Source of the DNA: Priapulus caudatus
Lineage: Eukaryota > Priapulida > Priapulimorpha > Priapulimorphida > Priapulidae
Assembly (NCBI RefSeq): GCF_000485595.1
Contig: NW_014579762.1
Span: forward strand, 5,875-26,378
DNA length: 20,504 nucleotides
Direction of reading: 5' to 3'
Shown here: one piece after another, positions 1-9,796 of the stretch
Position numbering within the stretch: the stretch's first letter is position 1
How the letters are laid out: each line of letters starts with the position of its first letter
The notes under the pieces: generated by a model
Told to the model about the DNA's origin: nothing
The model's database searches: none
Seen by the model: only the letters and a program-made list of their open reading frames with translations
Position numbers and translations under genes: made by a program

Positions 1-197
1 TGAGATGCGGATGCGATGGAATGGGATGGGATGGCATGGATGGGATGGGATGGATGGATGGATGCATGGATGGATGCATGGATAGATACGATAGTTATAT
101 TTTTTGGGTATTTTCCTTTTAACCAGAGCGGTCACCAACTGAGTAACGCCACTGATTTCCCCGGGCAACGCCGGGTATCCCCGCTAGTATATATATA
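1..197 (-). repeat. Short interspersed element, copy 1 (minus strand), with GGATG-type tail
   Basis: Read on the minus strand, this begins at a TA tract with TACTAGCGGGGATACCCGG. An ~80 bp core follows (about 112-197), containing CCCGG/CCGGG half-sites and ending in AAAGGAAAATACC. It then runs into a CATCC/CATCCATG tail (about 1-95). The core matches the plus-strand copy at 1069-1150 at roughly nine of ten positions, with only small indels. Sharing of the 5' TA tract, the core and the 3' CATCC tail shows that they are one repeat family. No coding capacity is visible, so this is probably a non-autonomous transposable element. The family name is unknown to me. Confidence 0.8.
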
Positions 198-275
198 TAT
201 ATATATATATTATAATATATATATATATATATATATTATATGTATATATATATATATCTATATGTATATATATAT
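188..275. repeat. (TA)n microsatellite
   Basis: Alternating TA with a few interruptions adjoins the 5' end of the copy-1 element. The copy-2 element also has a TA tract at the same junction, so the tract may belong to the element or be its preferred target. Confidence 0.9.
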
Positions 276-492
276 GTTGTGTTGTGTGTGTGTGTGTGTG
301 TGTTGTGTGGTGTATGTGTGTGCGTGTATGCGTTGTGTGCGTGCGTGCGTGTGTGGCGTGCCGTGACGTGCATTCGTGCGTGCGTGCGTGCGTATGTGTG
401 TGTGTGTGCGGGCGTGCGGTGCGTGCGTGCGTGCGTGTGGTGTGTATGTGTGCGTGCGTGCGTGCGTGCGTGCGTGTGTGTGTGTACGTTTG

Positions 493-527
<35 letters not shown>
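276..527. repeat. GT / GCGT microsatellite block ending in (TA)n
   Basis: (GT)n passes into (GCGT)n with short interruptions, then a second (TA)n at 496-527. The block is almost purely alternating purine-pyrimidine. Cys/Val-rich open frames on plus and His/Thr-rich ones on minus are by-products of the repeat and are not genes. Confidence 0.92.
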
Positions 528-529
<2 letters not shown>

Positions 530-880
530 CATAATAACACGTACGTAATCATTACCCTAAACCCAGACGTCCCAAGTGTCCGCCGGTCTGCACCGGGATC
601 GTCTGCAATAATTTGCATTATGCACGCAAGTTAGATGCTTCGTGGACGTCTAGAAAGCATTAGAAGTAAAATTGGTCTTGTTGTGTATTCGTGACATTGC
701 GTCAGGTGGCGTAGCCACAGCGACCAGTTAGTCATTTTCGTGCTTGAAATGTGTTCAGACAACTTTGCAGAAATTCGCATCATAGAGCTGGCAAAAGTTT
801 CGAGCGGAGCCCTCTCCTGTTGTCCAACACCTATATTCCATGGATTCACACGTACGTGATGTTAATCTGTACGCACCGCC
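528..880. other. Low-repeat spacer without recognised gene
   Basis: The sequence is complex and contains a 72-codon minus-strand open frame (631-849) with no motif I recognise. It may be an old repeat remnant. The right edge has CGCCATCTATTG (872-883), a loose match to a CTCF-type core, directly at the start of direct repeat A. Confidence 0.5.
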
Positions 881-1057
881 ATCTATTGATGAATATAATT
901 TTTATGAATTTTTAACTTTTTAACTTTTTTAAATTTTTGTTTCAGCCAGAACCACCATCATACTTAGACGTGCTAATTCTAAAAATATCTTTAGTTTTCC
1001 TCTAGGCTGCGGAGTTCTCTAGTTATGCGAGTACGAACTAATTCGGCTGAACAACTT
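881..1057 (+). repeat. Direct repeat A, left copy
   Basis: Starts near CTATTGATGAAT and contains a T-rich run ending in TTTCAGCCAGAACCACC, then TTAGTTTTCCTCTAGGCTGC, then GCGAGTACGAACTAATTCGG, and ends at a TA tract. The same order of blocks returns at 1502-1677 with roughly 90% identity by eye. The poly-T plus CAG resembles a 3' splice site, but both copies carry it as part of the repeat. The two copies flank the CATCC-tailed element. Confidence 0.85.
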
Positions 1058-1500
1058 ATATATATATATACTAGCGGGATACCCGGCGTTGTCCGGGAAA
1101 ATCAGTGGCGTTTCTCAGCTGGTGACCGCTTGGTTGAAAGGAAAATACCTATCTATCTATCCATGCATCCATTCATGCATCCATCCATCCATTTCATTCC
1201 ATGCTATCCCATCCCATGCCATCGCACCGCATCCTATCCCATCCCATCCCATATCCCATCCCATCCCATCCCATGCCATCCCATGCCATGCCATCCCATC
1301 CCATCTCATCCCATCCCATCCCATTCCATCCCATCGCACCGCATCCCATCCCATCCCATGCCATGCCATGCCATGCCATGCCATGTCATCCCATCCCATG
1401 CCATCGCATGCCATCCCATGCCATCCCATGCCATTCCATCCCATCTCATCCCATCCCAAACAATAAAAAACAATAAGAAATCAAAAGATAAAAAACATTG
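1058..1500 (+). repeat. Short interspersed element, copy 2 (plus strand), with CATCC tail
   Basis: After TATATATATA the element begins at CTAGCGGGATACCCGGCG. Its ~80 bp core ends in GAAAGGAAAATACC at about 1150 and is followed by TCTA and then ~300 bp of CATCC/CATGC pentamers (about 1157-1460) and an A-rich end. It is in the opposite orientation to copy 1 at the left edge. It sits between the two copies of direct repeat A. The long open frames over the tail (Pro/Ser/His-rich or Gly/Trp/Met-rich) are pentamer translations, not genes. Confidence 0.82.
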
Positions 1501-1501
1501 A

Positions 1502-1677
1502 CTATTTTGATGAATAGAATTTTTATCAATTTTTAACTTTTTAACTTTTTAAAATTTTTTTATTTTCAGCCAGAACCACCTCCCAGACCTGCTGATTCTG
1601 AAAATATTTTTAGTTTTCCTCTAGGCTGCGGAGTTCTTTAGTTATGCGAGTACGGACTAATTCGGCTGAACAACTTT
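1502..1677 (+). repeat. Direct repeat A, right copy
   Basis: Starts near CTATTTTGATGAATAG and repeats every block of the left copy: the T-run ending TTTTCAGCCAGAACCACC, TTAGTTTTCCTCTAGGCTGC, and GCGAGTACGGACTAATTCGG, followed by a short TA stretch. Substitutions and small indels separate the two copies, so they are not a fresh duplication. The arrangement could be LTR-like ends, a tandem A-B dimer cut after the second A, or insertion of B into a duplicated A. Confidence 0.85.
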
Positions 1678-2514
1678 ATATAGGGCTTATATATTTATTA
1701 TGATACGATCTCGACATTGTAATTCTCATCGTGTGAAACCTAGCCACTGAATAATCGATTGATGCTAATACTATTGTCGAGTCGTTCGTAGCAAACACTT
1801 ATTATATAGACTGAGCCAATTTAGAGAGTTGACACTATCACAGATTAAACATGAAATATTAATGCTGAATAGACGGATCGCGCAAAATACTATGCATGAA
1901 ATTTATACGAAACTTGGATTATTATAAACGCGATCTAGCTTTATATATGGTGCGATCATGGGAGGTGTTTTAATTTCAACGCGATTTCGGCAAGTTCCCG
2001 ATATTAAATTGATTTGGCATAATTTGTGCCTACGCCTTCACTCGACTCACTGTCCGCTGGAAGGAGAGATGGGTGACCCGAATGTAAATGAACTAGTTTG
2101 CATACGTAGTATTCGCTGCGTTAGCATTATTCAGAAGCCGCTATAAGGCGATTGCGCTAGCGTGAATTTAGACAAAATATTGCGGAAATGCAAGGAAGGA
2201 AATGTCAATGACGAGTTGTTAAGCCCTTTCATGTGTAAGATTAAAACACTCACGCAAAAGATTGAATTTACACAAAGCGCATACACCCACAGGCACTTGG
2301 AGCGTTTCAATAAAATATAATGGTAAATAAATACGAAATCGATTTACTACCAAAGTCTCAAGGTTTCTCTACTCTCCTTCACCTAGTATTATTGCCGACA
2401 AGCCGTGCTGCAAATGCTCCAACAACTGCAAACACACGCCCACCGAATGCACGCTGCTATACTGCTGCGCCGCTGCACGCTATATGCACGTACACATGAA
2501 ATATAATATAGATG
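1678..2514. other. Low-repeat spacer without recognised gene
   Basis: AT-rich complex sequence. The only open frame of note (62 codons, 1958-2146, plus) lacks recognisable motifs. AATAAA hexamers occur near 2308 and 2325 but no gene upstream supports polyadenylation. No RNA gene or repeat family was recognised. Confidence 0.5.
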
Positions 2515-2865
2515 CACAACGAACACAACACACACAACAAACACAACACACCACAGCCACCACCAACACACACACAACGCACACACACACACACACACAC
2601 ACCCACACGCGCACACACACACACACATTACCACACACACACACAACACACACACACACCACACGACGCAGCGCACGCACACACCACGCATGCACGCCCG
2701 CACAGCCACGGCATCACGCACGCACGCACAGCACACAGCACAGCCACACTCACACACACACGGCTGCGCAGCGCACGACGCACGCACGCCGACGCGACGC
2801 AACGCGAACGGCCAGCGGCATCACGCAGCGCACGCACACACACACGTGCACGCCACGGCACAGCA

Positions 2866-2898
<33 letters not shown>

Positions 2899-2999
2899 CA
2901 CCACACACACAACACACACCACACACACACGCATAACACCACACACATCACACACACATACACACATACAACACACACCACACACACACTGGCGCGCGC
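2515..2999. repeat. (CA)n / (GCAC)n microsatellite block
   Basis: Mostly CA dinucleotides, with a CG-richer middle (about 2670-2870) made of GCAC and ACGC steps. His/Thr-rich frames on plus and Cys/Val-rich frames on minus overlap in several registers, as expected of a repeat and not of genes. Confidence 0.92.
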
Positions 3000-3009
3000 A
3001 CAAAAACCT

Positions 3010-3172
3010 ACAATATTTTATCGGCTTAAAATCTATTTTATCGCGATTAAAACCACTGTTCTGATTGCTGGAATTTAATCGCGCTTAAAGTCTATTTTTA
3101 ATCGCGATTAAAGACCACTGTTCTGATTGGCGTGGAATTCAATCGCGCTTAAAAATACATTTTAAGCGCGAT
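3010..3172. repeat. Tandem palindrome-rich units built on TTAATCGCGATTAA
   Basis: Two units ~61 bp apart share TCGCGATTAAA, ACCACTGTTCTGATTG and AATCGCGCTTAAA. The middle junction forms a perfect 16 bp palindrome, TTTAATCGCGATTAAA (3097-3112). The right end is a perfect 13 bp stem, ATCGCGCTTAAAA and its complement, around a 5 nt loop (about 3142-3172). This looks like nested ends of a small inverted-repeat element (MITE-like), partly duplicated. CTGATTGGCG near 3123 also fits an inverted CCAAT (NF-Y) site. Confidence 0.7.
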
Positions 3173-3502
3173 ACAATAGGTAGGTTTTGGCGGTAATGCC
3201 TTCCATACTCTCCACAATCTCGCACAGATATAAACACCTTGTCTGTTTTAACCAATTCCAGATCGCAGCGAAATAATTCACGTGTCATTATTCTTCATTT
3301 AATTGGCTTTTGTTAAAATCTAACTAATCCGCCAGTATTTTCCGGAATAACCTAACACTTTGATTGCTAGATGAGGCAGCAATTACGGCGTTGGCCATGG
3401 GCGATTTTGCGAGACAAGCTGCGCAAGAATATATGAGTAACTTTTTAAACGTGGGGCGAACAAAACGCGGTACAGTGAAACAATGATATTATTTCCATCT
3501 GT
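3173..3502. other. Complex spacer before the CCTA field
   Basis: AT-rich, non-repetitive. It holds one exon-like stretch (3371-3486, listed separately) and otherwise nothing I recognise. Confidence 0.45.
3371..3486 (+). other. Possible exon remnant or chance open frame
   Basis: After a TAACAC...GATTGCTAG acceptor-like sequence, one frame is open for ~37 codons to TGA at 3484-3486. It encodes a polar, helix-like peptide containing MGDFARQAAQEYMSNFLN. There is no match to a family I know, and an alternative donor (G|GTACAG at 3469/3470) is weak. Splicing that donor to the candidate exon at 7009 would give an early stop, so the two are probably not adjacent exons of one message. Confidence 0.15.
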
Positions 3503-6500
3503 CACCTACCTACCGTACCTAAGCCTACTCCTACGTCTACCTACCTAACCTAACCTACGTCTACCTACTCCTACCTATCCTACCTACCTACCTACCTACC
3601 TACGCTACCGTAACCTACCTACGCGACCTACGCTACCTAACCTACCTACCTACCTACCTACCTACCTACCTACACCTACTCCCTACGGCCTTACCTACCT
3701 ACCTACCTACCTACCTACCTACCCTACCTACTTACTACCTACCTACTTTACTACCTCACCTACGCTACCTACCTAACGCTACCTACCTACCTAGCCTAAC
3801 TTACCTACTAACCCTACCTACTACCTACCTACCCTACCGTACACTCCTACGCTACCTAACCGTACTACCTAACCTACTACCTCCCTACCTACCTACGCTA
3901 CCTACCTACCTACCATAACCGTACCTCTACCTAACCCGCTACCTACCTACCTACCTAAAACCTACCTACCTACCTACCTACCTACCTACCGTACCTACCT
4001 ACCTACCTACCTACCTACCTAACTACGCTACGCTACCTACCCTACCTACCTATCGCCTACCTAGCCTACGCGTACCCTACCTACCTACCTACCACCTAGC
4101 CTACGTACCCCTACCTCACAACTATACCTACCTACCTACCTACCTTCCCTACCTACCTACCTTAACCACTACCTACCTATCCTTACCTACCACCTAACCT
4201 ACTACCACTACCTACTCTACCTACCTACTACCTACCTACCACGCACCTACCTACCTAACCTACCGTACCATACCTAGCCTACCTACCTAGCCTACCTACC
4301 TACCTACCGTACCTACTCTACCTGAGGCGCAACTCTACCTACCTACCGCGTACCTACCCTACCTACCTACGCTACCTACTACCTAGCTACGCATACCTAT
4401 ACCTACTACCTTACCTACCTACCTACCTACGCTACCTACCTACCTACCTACCTACCTACCTAACCTACCTACCTACCTACCTACCTACCTACTACCTACC
4501 TACCTACCTACCTACCTACACTACGTACCACCTACCTACCTACCTACCTACCTAACCTACCTACCTACCTACCTACCTACCTAACTCCTACCTACCTACC
4601 TACCTACCTCCACCATACCTACCTACCTACCTACCTACCTACCTACCTACCTCCACTACCTACCTACCTACCTACCTACCTACCTACCTACCTACCTACC
4701 TACCTACCGCTACCTACCTACCTACCTACTACCTACCTACCTATCCTACCTACCTACCTACCTACCTACCTACCTACCTACCTACCTACCTACCCTACCT
4801 ACCTACCTACCTACCTACCTACCTACCTACTCTACTACCTACCTACCTACCTACCTACCTACCTACCTACCCTACCTACCTACCTACCTACCTACCTACC
4901 TACCTACCCTACCTACTACCTACCTACATAACCTACCTACCACCTCCTACGCCCTACTACTACCTACCTTACCTACCTACCTACCTACTACCACTACCTA
5001 CCTACCTACCTACCTACACCTACCATACCTACTACCTACTACCTACCTACCTACCTACCTACCTACCTACCTACCTACCTACCTACCTAACTACCTACCT
5101 ACCCTACCTACCTACCTACCTACCTACCTACCTACCATACTACCTACCTACCTACCTACCTACCTACCTAACCTACCTACCTACCTACCTCACCTCTACC
5201 TACCTACCTACCTACCTACCTACCTACCTACCTACTACCTACCTACCTACCTACCTACCTACCTACCTACCTAACCTTACCACCTACCTACCTACCTACC
5301 TACCTTACCTACCTACCTACCTACCTACCTACCTACCTACCTACCTACCTACCTACCATACCTACCTACCTACCTACCTACTACCTACCCTACCTACCTA
5401 CTACCTACCTACCTACCTACTACTACCTACGCTACCTACCTACCTACCACCTACCTACCTACCTACCTACCTAAACCTACCTACCTACCTACCTACTACC
5501 TACCTACCTACCTACCTACCGTACCTACCTACCTACCTACCTACCTAACCTACCTACCTACCTACCTAACCTACCTACCTACACGCTACCTACCTACCCA
5601 TCCTACCTACCTACCTAAACCTACTACCTACCTACCGCTACCTACCTACACACTACCTACCTACCCTACCTACCTACCTACCTACCTACCTACCTACCTA
5701 CCTACCTACCGACCTACGACCTACCTACCTACCTACCCCTACCTACCTAGCGCTAACCTACCTACCTACCTACCACCTACCTACCTACCTACCTAACCTA
5801 CCTACCTACCGTACACCTACCACCTACCTACCTACCTACCTACCTACCTACCTACCTACCTACCGTACCGTACCTACCTACCTAACCTACCCACCCTACC
5901 TACCTACCTACCTACCTACGTACTACCTAACCTACCTACCTACCTACCTACCTACCTACCTACCTACCTACCTACCTACCTACCTACCTACCTACCTACC
6001 TACTACCTACCTACCTACGCTACCTACCTACCCTACCTACCTACCTACCTACCTACCTACCTACCTACCTACCTACCTACCTACCTACCTACCTACCTAC
6101 CTACCTAGCCTACCTACCTAACCTACCTACCTCTACCCTGACCTACCTCACTACCTACCTACCGACGCTATACGCCTACCTACCACTACCTCTACCTACC
6201 TACCTACCTACCCTACCTACCTACCTACCTAACCCTACCCTAACCTAACTACCTACCTACGTACTACTACCTACCTAACTCTACCTACCTACCTACCTAA
6301 CGTACCTACTACTACCACCTACTACCTACTACCTTACCTACCACCTACGCTACCCTACCTACCTACCTACTACTGTACCTACGTACCTACCTACCACCTA
6401 CCTACCTACCTACCTACGCTAACTACTACCTACCTACCTACCTACCTACCTAACCCTACTCTACCCTACCTACCTAAACCGTACCTCCCCTACACTACCT

Positions 6501-6905
6501 ACCTACCCTACCTACTAACCTACCTACCGTACCTACCTACCACCTACCTACCTACCTACGCTACCTACTACCTCCCTACCTAACCTACCTACCTACTACC
6601 CTCCTACCTAACCTACCTACCTACCGACCTACCTACCTACCTACCTACTACCTACCTACCTACCTAGCCTACCTACCTACCTCCTACAGCTACCTACTAC
6701 CTACCTAACCTACCTACCTACCTACTACCTACCTAACCCAAAACTACGCTAACCTACCTACCTACCGTACCTACCTACCCGTACTCTACCCTAACCTACG
6801 CTAACCTACTACCTACCACCTAACCTACCTACCTACTACCGTACGTACCTACCTACCTACCTAACCTTACCTACCTACGCTATACCTACTTACTTACTTA
6901 CTTAC
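3503..6905. repeat. Very long (CCTA)n / (TAGG)n tetranucleotide field
   Basis: About 3.4 kb of CCTA units with frequent small interruptions: extra C or A, CGCTA, CGTA, and dropped bases. CTAACC and CCCTAA-like steps occur here and there (for example near 3546 and 6232). Pure runs of up to ~18 units alternate with noisy stretches, and the edges (3503-3560, 6300-6860) are the most degenerate. It ends in (TTAC)n at 6885-6905. The TAGG strand carries regularly spaced GG pairs. The dense one-base indels may be true decay or long-read consensus error. No coding content. Confidence 0.97.
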
Positions 6906-7008
6906 TTTTTTCATCCTATTTACGTGTCACTTGGGTTAGAGGGACAATTTCATTCTAGTAATTTAGTTATCTCTAGCGAACTCACATTTCCATCTACCCT
7001 GATTTCAG

Positions 7009-7111
7009 ACGGTCTTCAGGGACAGAAGAGTGCAATTTCATTATTGCGAGTTTGGAATCCCTAGACAGCCGATGCACTTTACTGAAATGCCAAGGCAATT
7101 CCAAAACATAG
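7009..7111 (+). other. Candidate internal exon, 103 nt, unknown product
   Basis: It is bounded by a good acceptor (CTACCCTGATTTCAG, ending at 7008) and a good donor (ATAG|GTAAAC, GT at 7112). One frame is fully open and reads through FRDRRVQFHYCEFGIPRQP. A second frame stays open until a stop spanning the last codon. A 34-codon open frame is not unusual by chance, so the splice signals are the main support. No family was recognised and no partner exon was identified. Confidence 0.22.
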
Positions 7112-7431
7112 GTAAACTAATTTCTTGGTGATGTTCAGTTGTTATTTGGGCACATTATAGAGACGCATGCGTTTACGCTATTAATGATGTTATGAATCAT
7201 GCTGCGTGCCTGAGGCTAGACTGTGACACAAGATTAACGAACGAGATTAATGAAATAGTATAACCATCGCGCATTAACATTTCATTTCTTTACATAGTCA
7301 GTTTTATCTTGCACTTATTGATTTTCTTTCCATGTCGTCTCCAATGCAGTTGACAGTTGCTGTTATGCCATTTGCTATTATGATGCTTTCATGCAAAAAA
7401 AAGCAGACGACTTGACAGCTACTCGTGTTTG

Positions 7432-7447
7432 TAGCGCCCTCTAGCGA
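7432..7447 (-). promoter_or_regulatory. CTCF-like motif
   Basis: The minus strand reads TCGCTAGAGGGCGCTA, which fits the animal CTCF core (CCASYAGRKGGC) except at the first C. Insulator use is inferred from the motif only. Confidence 0.35.
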
Positions 7448-7748
7448 AGCGATTTCTTAAACTTTTTGTGCGTAAAACTAACGTTCCAACGGCGCATTTT
7501 TCAATGTGTTTATTTCACGCGCGTGTTTCTAAGGAAAACCGACATGTTCTAACAGAGGCCTTGGCGCCAATCATCTTGAGTTTTTTAATTCAGGTATATA
7601 TAACTACTTGCCATGCAAGAATGCATCTGTTATTTACGACATAGATACAATTTGTCTCCGAAAAACAAGCGAAAAACAGCGTTGAAAATTATTGCAGATG
7701 TTTACTTGCCGAGTGATTGACCGCGGCGCGTGCGTGCGAGCAATATAT

Positions 7749-7970
7749 ACATGAGTGACAACAACATTGATGACGCACACATGAGCTGACAACAACATTG
7801 ATGACGCACATGAGTGACAACAACATTGATGACGCACATGAGTGACAACAACATTGATGACGCACATGAGTGACAACAACATTGATGACGTACACATGAG
7901 TGACAACAACATTGATGACGTACACATGAGTGACAACAACATTGATGACGCACATGAGCTGACAGCACAC
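7749..7970 (+). repeat. 28-30 bp minisatellite, seven units plus a partial
   Basis: Units start with ATGAG at 7751, 7781, 7810, 7838, 7866, 7896, 7926 and 7954. Spacings are 30, 29, 28, 28, 30, 30 and 28. The core GACAACAACATTGATGAC is nearly invariant. Length differences come from GC(AC)ACATG or GTACACATG at the joint and one GAGCTGAC variant. TGACG half-sites recur in each unit. Because 28, 29 and 30 are not all multiples of three, no single frame is preserved, so the overlapping open frames are not a repeat protein. Confidence 0.95.
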
Positions 7971-8296
7971 AGCTTCATGATGGGACTGTTCGCACGCAGC
8001 AGGAATAATATCATGATCAGATGTCATGGTGATTCTCATCTAGTATATATGTTAGCTGTAATCACACGTGTAGTATCATGTTACCCCCCGACATATTATC
8101 ATTAGTAACTAATAATAGAATAATCTATTATTATTCACTCCTGATATTATCAGGAGCTAATAATACCTTAGCTCTTAGGTATTATTAGCTCTTGATATTA
8201 TGTTATGAATTACACACGTGTTCAGCCGTACCAAACATATTACGTTATACCGAATTATACCTTGGAGGGTGTCTGTTAACTACATTATTGCTAACT
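7971..8296. other. AT-rich spacer with palindromes
   Basis: Complex sequence carrying a cluster of inverted repeats at 8111-8197 (listed separately). No gene is seen. Confidence 0.5.
8111..8197. repeat. Cluster of inverted repeats (cruciform-prone)
   Basis: AATAATAG (8111-8118) pairs with CTATTATT (8125-8132). CTCCTGAT pairs with ATCAGGAG just after it. A larger stem of 20 bp with one mismatch joins 8148-8167 to 8178-8197 around a 10 nt loop, and its inner 13 bp (AGCTAATAATACC) are perfect. These stems overlap, so alternative folds compete. This may be a MITE end or a simple palindrome. It lacks the T-run of a bacterial terminator, and the context is eukaryotic. Confidence 0.75.
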
Positions 8297-8316
8297 GTGT
8301 GTGTGGGTGGGTGTGG

Positions 8317-8381
<65 letters not shown>

Positions 8382-8915
8382 GTGTGTGTGTGTATTGCGT
8401 GCGCTGTGCGCGTGTGTGCGTGTGCGTGTGCGTGTGCGTGTGCGTGTGCGTGTGCGTGTGCGTGTGCGTGTGCGTGTGCGTGTGCGTGTGCGCGGCGCGC
8501 GCGCGCGCGCGCGTGTGTTGTGTGTGTGTGTGTGTGTGTGTGTTTGTTGTGTGTGCGCGTTTTGTGTGTGCGTGTATGTGTGCGTGTATGTGTGCGTGGG
8601 CGGTGCGTGTGTGTGTGGTGCGTGGTGTGTGCGTGCGTGCGTGCGTGCGGCGCGCGTGTGTGTGTGTGTGTGTGTGGTGTGTGTGTGTGTGTGTGTGTGT
8701 GCGTTATGCGTGCGCGTGCGCGTGCGCGTTTGTGTGCGTGTGCGTGTGCGTGTGCGTGTCGCGCGCGCGCGCGTGTGTGTTGTGTGTGTGTGTGTGTGTA
8801 TGTGTGTGGCGCGTTTGTGTGTGCGTGTATGTGTGCGTGTATGTGTGCGTGTGCGGTGCGTGTGTGTGTTTGCGTGCGTGTGTGCGTGCGTGCGTGCGTG
8901 CATGTGTGTGTGTAT
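8297..8915. repeat. GT / GCGT / CG microsatellite block with internal ~253 bp duplication
   Basis: About 620 bp of almost uninterrupted alternating purine-pyrimidine: (GT)n at 8318-8380, (GTGTGC)n at 8410-8490 and (CG)n at ~8491-8512 and ~8759-8773. A composite segment (CG run, GT run, GCGTTTTGTG, CGTGTATGTG pairs, GCGGTGCG) appears at ~8491-8610 and again at ~8759-8865, with CGTGTATGTG offset by 253 bases. All Cys/Val/Arg/Ala and His/Thr frames here are repeat translations. Confidence 0.93.
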
Positions 8916-9082
8916 TATATTACTCATGCACGAGCCTGTGTGAGACTGAGCAGTCATTGCAATGATATGACATCTGTTACGATCGACTAATTTAAATCCT
9001 GCTCGCTAATCGTGTTAATATATATAAGGCTTAATGATCATGCATGCGTTACATGATGCGATATTACTGTGTACACGCTTGT
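8916..9082. other. Short complex spacer
   Basis: AT-rich, with no recognised feature. Confidence 0.5.
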
Positions 9083-9415
9083 CGCACACGTGAAAGATTA
9101 TTACAATATACAGTATACAGTAAGAGATTATTACAGTATTATTATGAGTATAAAGTATACAGTAAAAGATTATTAGTGTAAAGTATACAGTAAAAGATTA
9201 TTACAGTACACAGTTAATTAGAGAATATTGCAGTATACCTATACAGTATACAGCATACAGTTACAGATTACTACAGTATACAGAATACAGTTACAGATTA
9301 CTGCAGTATAGCGAGACAGTATACAGCATACAGTTACAGATTACTACAGTATACAGAATACAGTATACAGTAAAGGATTATAACAGTATACCGTTAGAGA
9401 TAGAGAGATAGAGAG
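9083..9415 (+). repeat. ATACAG-based minisatellite
   Basis: Variants of CAGTATACAGTAAAAGATTATTA and CAGTTACAGATTACTA alternate. A composite of about 48 bp (9243-9290) returns at 9316-9363, an offset of 73 bases, showing duplication of a block of units. The array ends in (GATAGA)n. GTATAC palindromes recur throughout. Confidence 0.88.
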
Positions 9416-9478
9416 TTATGGAGTTAGAGTTCGTGTAACTATACATTACCTAACGATACCTTATTAACCCGTGGCGGC

Positions 9479-9484
9479 GGAGCG

Positions 9485-9543
<59 letters not shown>
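9479..9543. repeat. (GA)n microsatellite
   Basis: GAGCGAGCGA leads into about 25 pure GA units. The Ser/Leu frame on minus is a repeat translation. Confidence 0.95.
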
Positions 9544-9546
<3 letters not shown>

Positions 9547-9738
9547 CGTGGGAGTGCGAGAAGAGGAGAAAGAGAGTGGGAGAACCGCGGATAAGGTACG
9601 AAAATACGGACAGCTGACGGTACGACGGCGAGGATGTAGAAACGCGTGTCAATCTATAATCAGAAAAGGCCCCCCTCCAAAGCCGATGTAGCGCGAGCCG
9701 ATGTACGTGTCCCGAAAACTGCGCGCGATGTTAGGCTG

Positions 9739-9796
9739 CCCGCTATACGCATTCGCGCGCCGCCTTCCTTCGGGGCGCGCGAATTCGTATAGCGGG
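9739..9796. repeat. 23 bp GC-rich inverted repeat (hairpin)
   Basis: The left arm 9739-9761 (CCCGCTATACGCATTCGCGCGCC) and right arm 9774-9796 are complementary at 22 of 23 positions around a 12 nt spacer. A further 7 bp pair, ATGTAGC (9686-9692) and GCTACAT (9807-9813), lies outside it. It could be the end of a transposable element or a structured RNA. Nothing else identifies it. Confidence 0.8.

Larger units (their letters stand above)
6906..7748. other. Low-repeat region with one exon-like stretch
   Basis: Complex AT-leaning sequence between the CCTA field and the 28 bp minisatellite. It contains the candidate exon at 7009-7111 and a CTCF-like core at 7432-7447. No gene is recognised. Confidence 0.5.

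Noticed and set aside
16-532. Open frames rich in Cys/Val, His/Thr or Tyr/Ile
   Set aside because: They translate TA and GT/GCGT repeats and stay open in several registers and on both strands.
1025-1501. 158-codon Pro/Ser/His frame
   Set aside because: Mostly the CATCC tail of the interspersed element; all frames of the pentamer lack stops.
3503-6905. True telomere
   Set aside because: The unit is CCTA, not CCTAA or CCCTAA, and complex sequence follows on both sides, so it is not a chromosome end.
7749-7970. CRISPR array
   Set aside because: The units are contiguous with no unique spacers, and the genome context is eukaryotic.
8192-8990. Several 225-257 codon frames, some like Cys-rich proteins
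   Set aside because: Pure GT/GCGT/CG repeat translations overlapping on both strands.
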